Assembly (NCBI GenBank): GCA_031253835.1
Contig: JAIRVP010000015.1
Coordinates: 62,001-126,000, forward strand
Direction: 5' to 3'
DNA from: Burkholderia sp.
GTDB taxonomy: Bacteria; Pseudomonadota; Gammaproteobacteria; Burkholderiales; Burkholderiaceae
Length of the DNA stretch: 64,000 nt
How positions within the stretch are numbered: position 1 is the stretch's first letter; every line of letters starts with the position of its first letter. The position numbers and the translations under genes are program-made. Positions 55,342 through 64,000 of the stretch are shown piece after piece. Under the pieces are notes generated by a model. The model did no database searches and was not told the DNA's origin. It saw only the letters and a list, made by a program, of their open reading frames with translations.

Positions 55342-55893
55342 CTATTGCCAAGACCCGACGACTGAATCGCTGTCGTTTCCGTGGCCGCCGCCCGTGCTGA
55401 ACACATCGATTTCCCCGTGCGTACCTGGGTTGCGATATTGGTACGGGGCGCCCCACGGATCCGGCGGCATGCGTTCAAGGTATCCGCCGGCCTTCCAATT
55501 GACCGGCGCCGGTTCGGTAGTCGGCTTCTGCGCGAGTGCGGCTAGACCTTGGTCTTGCGTCGGGTAGCGGCCGTTGTCGAGTCGGTACAGCTTGAGCGCT
55601 TGCATGATCGTGCCGATGTCCTGCCGGGCGGCGACTCGGCGCATTTCATCCTTCCCATTGCTTGCCGTTATCTGCGTCGCAGCCGCTGCCGCGTTGATGC
55701 AATTGGGATCGTCCTTAAGTTGACCGGGATTCGAGCCGCACTCGGAAAGTGCCCGGCTGAGAGCGTCGCGGTTCACCATGAATTCGTCGACCTTCATCAC
55801 GCGATCGAGTCCGGGGACTTGGGTTCGATTGCACGCGGTTAGCGTGACCGTGAGCAAGACGGCGAGTGACGCCGCTTTGAGAGTGGTTCTCAT
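55342..55893 (-). CDS. Lipoprotein with EexN-like N-terminus and GspG pseudopilin-like C-terminus
   Basis: 183 residues from ATG 55893. A lipoprotein signal with lipobox LTAC (Cys21) precedes an EexN-like segment (KVDEFMVNRDALSRALSECG, PNCINAAAA), known from entry-exclusion lipoproteins. From about residue 105 the chain matches the globular C-domain of the type II secretion pseudopilin GspG (ALKLYRLDNGRYPTQDQGL, GYLERMPPDPWGAPYQYRNP, EIDVFSTGGG). The prepilin peptidase site and N-terminal hydrophobic helix of GspG are absent, so it cannot assemble as a normal pseudopilin. Likely a periplasmic, calcium-binding-like domain tethered to a membrane. Confidence 0.75.
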   Translation of the reverse strand: MRTTLKAASLAVLLTVTLTACNRTQVPGLDRVMKVDEFMVNRDALSRALSECGSNPGQLKDDPNCINAAAAATQITASNGKDEMRRVAARQDIGTIMQALKLYRLDNGRYPTQDQGLAALAQKPTTEPAPVNWKAGGYLERMPPDPWGAPYQYRNPGTHGEIDVFSTGGGHGNDSDSVVGSWQ

Positions 55894-56058
55894 GTGATGG
55901 TCTCGTATACGTGTTTTTGTATTGCTGCGCGTGGGAAACGATACCTTCAACTAGCCCGGTATACCGCCGGAGTCGATATGCATCGCTCGTATGGTACCTT
56001 TAGACCGTACGATCATTCGGGTAGATGTTGACGATGGCATGGGCTTGGGGAGGCCGCC

Positions 56059-56532
56059 GTGACCGAGCAGGTAAATCCGGAGTATGTAAGAGCCGTTCGA
56101 CAAGCGTTAGTCGAGTGGCGAGAAACCTTTAACGATGGATTCCAAGCATGGATTCTCGAAACTGTCAAAACGCTTGCAATAATTAACAGTGCGGGGCTTG
56201 CTGGCGTCGCTGCGATTTTTGCGAGCGACGGCACGGCCAAATTGATACTCGGCCGGTATCCATCAGCCGCGCTATTCGCGCTTGGTCTAGCCGCGGCAGT
56301 CGTGGATATGTATTCAAATGCGCGCGGCAATTTGGCACGCGAGAGGGAAATCATACAACGCATACGTCAGTTCGACCGACGTGAGCTGGACTGCCGAAAC
56401 GCGCTCGACGACGTGCAAGGCGGGAAGGTTGCCTTCACCGTGGCATCCTGCGCGGGTTGGTTGTCCGGCGCCGCATTTCTCGCAGGTGCTTTGCCCTTCA
56501 TCCGCGCTGCGTTGGCGCCGCTGATTTGCTAG
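56059..56532 (+). CDS. Multi-span membrane protein of unknown function
   Basis: 157 residues from GTG 56059 after GGGGAGG. Three or four membrane segments (about 36-54, 66-86 and 125-152: TLAIINSAGLAGVAAIFA, AALFALGLAAAVVDMYS, TVASCAGWLSGAAFLAGALP), with a charged helical stretch between (ARGNLAREREIIQRIRQFDR). Last gene of the element before its right end. Unknown function. Confidence 0.6.
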   Translation: MTEQVNPEYVRAVRQALVEWRETFNDGFQAWILETVKTLAIINSAGLAGVAAIFASDGTAKLILGRYPSAALFALGLAAAVVDMYSNARGNLAREREIIQRIRQFDRRELDCRNALDDVQGGKVAFTVASCAGWLSGAAFLAGALPFIRAALAPLIC

Positions 56533-56549
56533 CGCAGGGGCCAGCCGCT

Positions 56550-56567
56550 GGTGGTATTTTTGGTGGT
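56550..56567 (+). repeat. Arm-type repeat, right copy
   Basis: GGTGGTATTTTTGGTGGT, 17 of 18 bases identical to 50129-50146 and in the same orientation. Confidence 0.6.
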
Positions 56568-56622
56568 ATCTCTTGTGCAGAGGACTTCTCTGTACCCATT
56601 GGGGTTGAGGTTGCTAGGTTTA

Positions 56623-56638
56623 TTCGAGTCCGGTCCCC
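56623..56638 (+). repeat. attR: duplicated tRNA 3' segment
   Basis: TTCGAGTCCGGTCCCC followed by ACCA; identical over 16 bases to 49992-50007 in the tRNA. The GGC that follows in the tRNA is missing here. Confidence 0.8.
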
Positions 56639-56676
56639 ACCACGATCGCTTTCATTGCGATTCGACGACGGTTCAA

Positions 56677-56712
56677 AAACCCGCGAGAAGCCATGCGCTC
56701 GCGGGTTTTTTT
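56677..56712 (+). terminator. Terminator outside the element, probably the original tRNA terminator
   Basis: AAACCCGCGAG (56677-56687) pairs with 56698-56708 and ends in a T-run. It lies about 40 bases after attR, where the tRNA gene would have ended before insertion. Confidence 0.75.
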
Positions 56713-56867
56713 GTTGTTGCGATGTGGCATTGGATGCGTTTGCCGTCCGCGGGCATGCGGGAGCATGCTTCTTTTACACGCGTTGCAATGCGATACCGGC
56801 GAGCGGCGTACCGACGTCGTGCCCGGCGGATCGTCTCGTCAAAGCAAACCGGCGCAACGCCATGCGT

Positions 56868-58340
56868 TCAGATCAGGCCCATTGCCGATGCCTTGAGCGT
56901 CGCTGCCGCGCGCGTCGAACATCCAAGCTTGCGAAACACGCTTTCGACGTGTGTGCGTACCGTGCTCGGGCTGATGGTCAGTTCCCGGGCAGCCTCCTTG
57001 TTGCTCGCGCCGCGCGAGATCACGCGCAGCACGTCGATCTCGCGCACGGACAGGCCGGCGCCGGACGGCGTGTTTCTGGATACGCGTCTGGCGACGGGCA
57101 TGCCTGCCGACGTCAGCACACCGACCGCTTCGCCGCATAGCCGGCCACTGGCGGCCTCGTCTTGCAGCAGACGGGCGGCCGCCTCGTCGGTCAGCGCGGC
57201 GCGCCAGGGGCGCGGCGAGCGCAACGCGACCCACGCGACGGACGCCGCCAGCACGCGTGCCTCCAGTGTCAACGCCGGGGCGTGCGCGCCGCGGAAATAC
57301 CCCGAACCGTCCAGCCGCTCGTACGCAAGCGATGCAAGCAGGGCGGCCTGGCTCAGCGCGCCGGATTGCTTGCCGGCGCGTTCCGTCCAGTACGGCACCA
57401 GCCGCACCTTCTCCCACGCGCTTGCCGGCAAGGTCGAGGGCAGGTTCCATACGTCGTTGGGTACGGCGGCCCTGCCGATGCCGTGAATCAGTCCGGCCAG
57501 GTAAACGAGCGACCGCCCGGCATCATCCGGTTTGAGTCGCGCATGACACCCGGCCGCCGTTACCGCGACCGCACGCGAAAACCCCGTCATCCACGGCAAT
57601 TTCAGGTCGACGATGTCGGCGATCAGTTCCGCGGATGTCGTCCGCTGCATGTCGGACGTCGCCAGCGCGATGTCGAACTCGGCCGGCGACGCGCGCCCCA
57701 GTTCCGCCAGCCAGGCTTCCGCGTGACGTATCGTCGTCTCGACGAGGTGCGCCGGATAGCGCGAGTCGGCACGTTGCGCGATCAGCCCCAGTGCGCGCTC
57801 GACGCCATACGTTCGGCTCAACACCTCCAGATCGCCGGCAAGCGCAACGGCCGGTACGGCTACGGGTACCTGTTCGCGTGCGAGTTGCGCCGGTACGCCG
57901 CTGCCGTCCCAGGCTTCAAAAATGTGACGCAGCGCCGTTTCGGTCGCCGTCGAAAGCCCCAGTATTTGCGCGACCTCGCCGGATACTTCGCAGTGAATCC
58001 GTGCGAGTTGCATCATCGACGCACGGGCGCTTCCGATTGCCTCGGCCATGCCGGGCCGGTTCTCGAGCATCGCCGTGCGGATCGCGATGTCGTCGCCGAA
58101 CGCTTCCGCGAAACCTGCTGCATTCGCCGTGCAACCCGACCAGCGAAGCAGCGACACCTCACGAACCGTATCGCATGCCGATGCGCCCAGTCCGGCTGCA
58201 TCCGCGAGTCGCACACCCAGCCATGCGGTGCGAAGCGAGTGGTCGGTCGGTTGTCCCATGCTCAGATCGCCGATGAAAGCGATGGCTCTCACGGAATCGA
58301 ATACGCGCAGTGCGGCGTGGCTGGCTTCGGCGTCGAACAT
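56868..58340 (-). CDS. HD-domain (HD-GYP-like) protein with C-terminal LuxR helix-turn-helix
   Basis: About 490 residues from ATG 58340; ATG 58382 is another possible start. Two HD-GYP-like parts are seen, one near FEAWDGSGVPAQLA and one with GLIHGIGRAAVPNDVW and YERLDGSGYFRGA. In the second the metal-binding HD reads HG and the GYP is GSGY, so phosphodiesterase activity is doubtful. The C-terminus is a full LuxR/FixJ-type DNA-binding domain (LSVREIDVLRVISRGASNKE, STVRTHVESVFRKLG). Probably a ligand-responsive transcription factor. Divergent from a small membrane-protein gene. Confidence 0.82.
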   Translation of the reverse strand: MFDAEASHAALRVFDSVRAIAFIGDLSMGQPTDHSLRTAWLGVRLADAAGLGASACDTVREVSLLRWSGCTANAAGFAEAFGDDIAIRTAMLENRPGMAEAIGSARASMMQLARIHCEVSGEVAQILGLSTATETALRHIFEAWDGSGVPAQLAREQVPVAVPAVALAGDLEVLSRTYGVERALGLIAQRADSRYPAHLVETTIRHAEAWLAELGRASPAEFDIALATSDMQRTTSAELIADIVDLKLPWMTGFSRAVAVTAAGCHARLKPDDAGRSLVYLAGLIHGIGRAAVPNDVWNLPSTLPASAWEKVRLVPYWTERAGKQSGALSQAALLASLAYERLDGSGYFRGAHAPALTLEARVLAASVAWVALRSPRPWRAALTDEAAARLLQDEAASGRLCGEAVGVLTSAGMPVARRVSRNTPSGAGLSVREIDVLRVISRGASNKEAARELTISPSTVRTHVESVFRKLGCSTRAAATLKASAMGLI

Positions 58341-58587
58341 CGGGCTCGGCTTGGAAAATCGCTGGGACGAGCGATCGATCATACGCGACGGCACGGGCGG
58401 CGCCACGCTGCATGACGCGGTTCCGGGTCGGTCATTTGACCGATCCCGGAGAGCCCGGACGATCGGGACAATCTGGCAGCATGCGGAGCAAGTGAAACGC
58501 CAGGCCGCTTGAATGCTTCCGCGTGCCGCGGGTGTCACCTGTGTCGCGGCGATCGGGGCCAATAATCTGAGAAGGAGTCTTCGTCTT

Positions 58588-59079
58588 ATGCCTCATCCCG
58601 TTTCTACCCTGGGTGCCGGTCACACCGTCGTCAGCGTCGTGACGTTCGCCGCAGGCCTTTACAGTTTCGTCCGATATCAGAAGATCGACAGCGCGACGCG
58701 GTCAGCCAGGATTTACGTCGCAGGAATGGTGATATCGGTGTTCACGTCGTTCGGCTTGTCCAGCACTGGCGGCTTCAATGCCGGGCATGCCCTCGGCATC
58801 CTGGCGCTGATCGCGACATCGGGCGGACTCCTCGTGCCGCGCATCGAAACGCTGGGGCGCGCGCGGCCGTACCTCGCCCAGTTCGCATTTTCGTTCAGTT
58901 TCTTTCTGCTGCTGGTTCCCGGGATCAACGAGACGCTGACACGGCTGCCGATCGGTCATCCGCTTGCGAACGGCCCCGAATCTCCTGTCGTGCGCGGGTC
59001 GCTCGTCGCGTGGCTGGGCATCTTCGTGCTTGCAGCGGTGTTGCAGGGTATGTCGCTTCGGTCGCGCCGCAGTACCTGA
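58588..59079 (+). CDS. Four-span membrane protein of unknown function
   Basis: 163 residues from ATG 58588, with AAGGAG ten bases upstream. Four to five predicted membrane helices (VVSVVTFAAGLYSFV, IYVAGMVISVFTSFGL, ALGILALIATSGGLLVP, LAQFAFSFSFFLLLVP, SLVAWLGIFVLAAVLQG). No family recognised. Divergent from the HD-LuxR gene, which may regulate it. Confidence 0.7.
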   Translation: MPHPVSTLGAGHTVVSVVTFAAGLYSFVRYQKIDSATRSARIYVAGMVISVFTSFGLSSTGGFNAGHALGILALIATSGGLLVPRIETLGRARPYLAQFAFSFSFFLLLVPGINETLTRLPIGHPLANGPESPVVRGSLVAWLGIFVLAAVLQGMSLRSRRST

Positions 59080-59110
59080 ATGTGCGGCGAGCGGGCTCCC
59101 TGTCGTTTCA

Positions 59111-60061
59111 TTACTCGGGGCGCCCGGCCGCGCAACCTGCCGGATCGTTGCTTGCCGACCGGACCCGCAACGTGTCGATCAGCGCGCGCAACCCGCCGGA
59201 AACATGGCGATGGCCGGGGTAATACAGACACAGTCCCGGCATGACCGGACACCAGTCGGTCAACACACGTTCGAGATGTCCGTCGCGCAGTGCATCGCGG
59301 ACGAGATGATCGGGCACGAACGCAATCCCGATGCCGTCGATCGCGGCATCGACCATCAATGGCTGGTCGGTCAGCGTGAGCGGGCCGCCGACATTGACCG
59401 TTTCGACGACGCCACGCCGCTCGAACTCCCAGCGGTAGATCGCGCCGCTGTCGAAGCGAAACCGGATGCAGTCGTGTCGATGCAGATCCTGCGGTACGTC
59501 GGGGCGACCGCGCGCGGCGAAATAGGCCGGTGAAGCGACGGCGGCAAACTGCACCGGTTCGGACACGCGAACCGCGATCATGTCTTGCGGCACGGCCTCG
59601 GCCAGCCGGATCCCCGCGTCGAATCCACCGGCGACGATGTCACCGAGTTTCCCGTCCGTCACGATGTCGAGGTGAACCTGCGGGTAGTCGCGCAGGAAGC
59701 GCGCAAGCACCGGCTTCAGCACCATGAGGATCGCGCCTTCGCTGGCGTTGATGCGCACGGTGCCGCTGGGCGTGTCGCGCATCCCGTCGACGGCGAGCAT
59801 CGCGTCGGCCACCGACGAGATCGCCGGACGGAGTTTCTCGAGGAGCCGCTCGCCGGCATCCGTCAGCGACACGCTGCGGGTCGTGCGGTTGAACAGGCGA
59901 ACCCCCAGGCGTTGCTCGAGGCTCTTGATCGAATGGCTGATCGCCGACGGCGTGACGTCGAGTTCGATCGATGCCGCGCGAAAGCTGAGGTGCGTTGCCG
60001 CGGCGAGGAACACGTTGAGCGAGAACAGATCGCCGCTTTTCAATTGATGAGTTGAATTCAT
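59111..60061 (-). CDS. LysR-family transcriptional regulator
   Basis: 316 residues from ATG 60061; an open frame continues upstream through the divergent gene but is spurious. N-terminal winged helix-turn-helix (FSLNVFLAAATHLSFRAASIELDVTPSAISHSIKSLEQRLGVRLF is the classic LysR pattern), then the periplasmic-binding-like effector domain (GFDAGIRLAEAVPQDMIAV). Divergent from the alcohol dehydrogenase gene with 141 bases between, the usual arrangement for a LysR regulator and its target. Confidence 0.92.
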   Translation of the reverse strand: MNSTHQLKSGDLFSLNVFLAAATHLSFRAASIELDVTPSAISHSIKSLEQRLGVRLFNRTTRSVSLTDAGERLLEKLRPAISSVADAMLAVDGMRDTPSGTVRINASEGAILMVLKPVLARFLRDYPQVHLDIVTDGKLGDIVAGGFDAGIRLAEAVPQDMIAVRVSEPVQFAAVASPAYFAARGRPDVPQDLHRHDCIRFRFDSGAIYRWEFERRGVVETVNVGGPLTLTDQPLMVDAAIDGIGIAFVPDHLVRDALRDGHLERVLTDWCPVMPGLCLYYPGHRHVSGGLRALIDTLRVRSASNDPAGCAAGRPE

Positions 60062-60202
60062 CTTGATGTAAAGATTGGCGAGATTGTCATGATAATGCGC
60101 CTTTTCTAGACTAGGGCGTCCGTCAACGCCGGGGCCGATTGCGGCGCAAGCACCGGCGGGCCGGGCAATGAACCCTACGTTCGGTTGAAAAAGGAGCAAG
60201 CA

Positions 60203-61234
60203 ATGAAGATGAAGGCGGTCGTGATGACCGGCGCCAATCGCCCCTGGGAAGTGTGGGAAGTGCCGGTGCCGGTAGCCGGGCCGGGGCAGGTGCTGGTGAA
60301 GGTTCATGCGTCCGGGATGTGCTACACGGATGTCTGGGCAACGCAAGGTTACGGCGGTGACATTTATCCGCAGACACCCGGCCACGAGGTCGTCGGCGAA
60401 ATTGTCGAGGTCGGCGCGGGCGTCCATACGCGCAGGGTGGGCGACCGGATCGGCACGACGTGGGTGCAGTCCGCATGCGGGCGCTGCGCGTACTGTCGCG
60501 AGAATCGTCCGCTTTCCGGCCAGACGGCCGTGAATTGCGACGCGCCGCGGACCACCGGGTTTGCTTCGCAGGGCGGACATGCGGAGTACATCGCCGTTGC
60601 GGCCGAGGGGACGGTGTTGCTGCCCGACGGGCTGGCGTATGTCGATGCCGCGCCGATGATGTGTGCCGGCTATACGACGTGGAGCGGCCTGCGCGACGCC
60701 GCGCCGCAACCGCATGAGAAGGTCGCCGTGCTCGGCATCGGTGGATTGGGACACGTGGCGCTGCAACTGTCGCGGGCCTGCGGCTTCGAGACCATCGCGA
60801 TCACGCACTCCGAGGACAAGCGCGACCTGGCGATCCGGCTGGGCGCGGACCAGGTCGTCGCAAACGGCGCGGAACTTCGCGAGGCGGGCGGCGCAGACGT
60901 GCTGCTCGTCACGACCAACGAGTTCAGTACTGCAGAGGAAGCGGTGGCCGGGTTGCGGGTCGATGGCCGCGTGATCCTCTGCGGGCTCGATTTCACCAAG
61001 CCGTTCTCGATCGCGTCGGCAAGCAAGCCGTTCCACATGATGCGCCAGCAGGTCATCGGTTCCACGCATCGAGGTTTGCGCTATCTGAGCGAAGTGCTGG
61101 AGCTCGCCGCCAAAGGCCGGGTCAAGCCGATCGTCGAGACGTTTGCGCTGGACGAGGCGACCGAAGCCTTCGACCGCCTCGCGTCGGGGAAGATGCGCTT
61201 TCGGGGCGTATTCGCGCCTGCGCAAGGGCACTGA
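60203..61234 (+). CDS. Zinc-dependent alcohol dehydrogenase (MDR family)
   Basis: 343 residues from ATG 60203 after AAAGGAG. Catalytic zinc ligands Cys40 (SGMCYTDVW) and the GHE pair His61/Glu62 are present, as is the coenzyme loop GIGGLGHVALQL. The structural zinc site CGRCAYC has its fourth cysteine at residue 112, 13 residues later instead of the usual 7, because of an insert (RENRPLSGQTAVN). Oxidises alcohols or reduces aldehydes with NAD(P); the natural substrate is unknown. Likely target of the divergent LysR protein. Confidence 0.92.
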   Translation: MKMKAVVMTGANRPWEVWEVPVPVAGPGQVLVKVHASGMCYTDVWATQGYGGDIYPQTPGHEVVGEIVEVGAGVHTRRVGDRIGTTWVQSACGRCAYCRENRPLSGQTAVNCDAPRTTGFASQGGHAEYIAVAAEGTVLLPDGLAYVDAAPMMCAGYTTWSGLRDAAPQPHEKVAVLGIGGLGHVALQLSRACGFETIAITHSEDKRDLAIRLGADQVVANGAELREAGGADVLLVTTNEFSTAEEAVAGLRVDGRVILCGLDFTKPFSIASASKPFHMMRQQVIGSTHRGLRYLSEVLELAAKGRVKPIVETFALDEATEAFDRLASGKMRFRGVFAPAQGH

Positions 61235-61338
61235 AACCGAAGGTTGCCGGGGGGAGCGGAGGTATCCCCCGGCAAGCACGCGATTCGTCCGACAGAGCCG
61301 CCACCGACCGCGGCATGCTCCGCTCATTTCCCCTCAAG

Positions 61339-61367
61339 GCCCGGTGCAGTGCAGCACTGCACCGGGC
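61339..61367. repeat. Perfect 29-base palindrome
   Basis: GCCCGGTGCAGTGC, one A, then its exact complement. It lies between the alcohol dehydrogenase and bkd genes without a T-run on either strand. Could act as a transcription end, an mRNA-stabilising stem or a protein-binding site. Confidence 0.6.
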
Positions 61368-61489
61368 GGCCGCCCGCCGAGGTAGGCCCGTCGATTCTCC
61401 CTCTTACGCCCGCCATGGCAAATCTGCTCACCGCAATCGAGCGGCTTGGGCATCGACGTCGGGCGCGGCAAGGCATAGATTTCCAAGGT

Positions 61490-61511
61490 TGACGTGCTTA
61501 TCCGCACGTCA
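61490..61511. promoter_or_regulatory. Candidate operator of the bkd operon
   Basis: Perfect 8-bp arms TGACGTGC and GCACGTCA, six bases apart, 74 bases ahead of the bkdA1 start codon. No regulator gene is adjacent. Confidence 0.45.
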
Positions 61512-61558
61512 GCCCGCGCGCAGGCCGGCAACCGGCCGCGCGTTCCCAAACAGCGTGA

Positions 61559-63861
<2,303 letters not shown>

Positions 63862-63862
63862 G

Positions 63863-64000
63863 ATGGGGATTCATGTCATCAAGATGCCGGATATCGGCGA
63901 AGGGATCGCCGAGGTCGAGCTGGTGGCCTGGCACGTGGAAGTCGGGCAGGTAATCAAGGAAGACCAGCCGCTCGCCGACGTGATGACCGACAAGGCGGCG
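63863..64000 (+). CDS. bkdB: Branched-chain 2-oxoacid dehydrogenase E2 (acyltransferase), start only
   Basis: ATG 63863 begins the lipoyl domain (MGIHVIKMPDIGEGIAEVEL, then EDQPLADVMTDKAA, which carries the lipoylated lysine in DKA). Only 46 residues are in the window. One base separates it from the E1 beta stop. The rest, with the catalytic acyltransferase domain, lies to the right. Confidence 0.9.
   Translation, partial: MGIHVIKMPDIGEGIAEVELVAWHVEVGQVIKEDQPLADVMTDKAA

Larger units (their letters stand above)
49992..56638. mobile_element. Decayed integrative element (prophage remnant) at tRNA-Leu
   Basis: Bounded by the 16-bp repeat TTCGAGTCCGGTCCCC, once in the tRNA T-arm/acceptor and once at 56623-56638. 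An 18-base arm-type repeat lies inside each end. Genes inside have lower GC and include phage functions (PrtN activators, Ash/Icd-like frame), a serine recombinase and orphan genes. The tyrosine integrase is reduced to its first codons, so the element can no longer excise by itself. The ancestral tRNA-like terminator lies just outside at 56677-56712. Confidence 0.8.

Noticed and set aside
59111-61327. A 738-residue LysR fusion protein.
   Set aside because: The extra N-terminal part is antisense to the alcohol dehydrogenase gene; the LysR protein starts at 60061.

Overview
This is a GC-rich, densely coded window that looks like a chromosome of a Burkholderia, most likely the Burkholderia cepacia complex. 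The basis is protein similarity by eye and gene content (recCBD-arfB, a fbpABC-type iron importer, thiC with a TPP riboswitch, a bkd operon). No database search was possible, so the species is not fixed.

Layout. 1-5.2 kb: an RND efflux pump (adaptor plus a permease cut by the window edge) and an IclR regulator. 5.4-5.5 kb: a candidate plus-strand small RNA with its own promoter and tandem terminators. 5.8-9.7 kb: a PhoX-type phosphatase, an ammonium transporter with a sigma-54/NtrC-like promoter, and a small membrane protein. 9.9-12.3 kb: a small lipoprotein, an Rrf2-family repressor and its NAD(P)-binding partner (both preceded by the same TGTAA-N9-TTACA site), and an Lrp/AsnC regulator. 12.4-16.3 kb: a ferric-iron ABC importer with a Fur-like box and a divergent 53-residue membrane protein. 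16.4-20.4 kb: an amino-acid permease with a HutC-like operator and an FUSC protein. 20.5-30.3 kb: recC-recB-recD-arfB with overlapping start/stop codons. 30.3-36.2 kb: an EAL phosphodiesterase, a DMT exporter, two small lipoproteins and thiC. 36.4-38.3 kb: a Met-rich MxKDx peptide, a cytochrome b and a YedY-like molybdoenzyme, together resembling a hypochlorite-scavenging module. 38.3-38.9 kb: a toxin-antitoxin locus whose toxin gene is broken. 39.2-47.9 kb: two more transporters, then a LacI-controlled phosphonate/phosphodiester-type ABC importer with a phosphodiesterase. 48.1-49.2 kb: a beta-propeller lipoprotein.

The most striking part is 49.67-56.71 kb. A tRNA-Leu(UAA) gene is split by a 254-nt group I intron placed exactly after the first anticodon base. 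The 3' end of the same tRNA is the attachment site of a decayed 6.6-kb integrative element: a 16-bp piece of the tRNA is repeated at 56.62 kb, an 18-bp arm-like repeat lies inside each end, and only the first codons of the integrase survive. The element carries a serine recombinase, two tandem PrtN-type activators, an Ash/Icd-like reading frame, a lipoprotein with a pseudopilin (GspG) C-terminal domain, and several unrecognised genes.

56.9-64 kb: an HD-domain/LuxR regulator, a small membrane protein, a divergent LysR/alcohol dehydrogenase pair, and the start of the branched-chain 2-oxoacid dehydrogenase operon (bkdA1, bkdA2, start of the E2 gene), which runs off the right edge.
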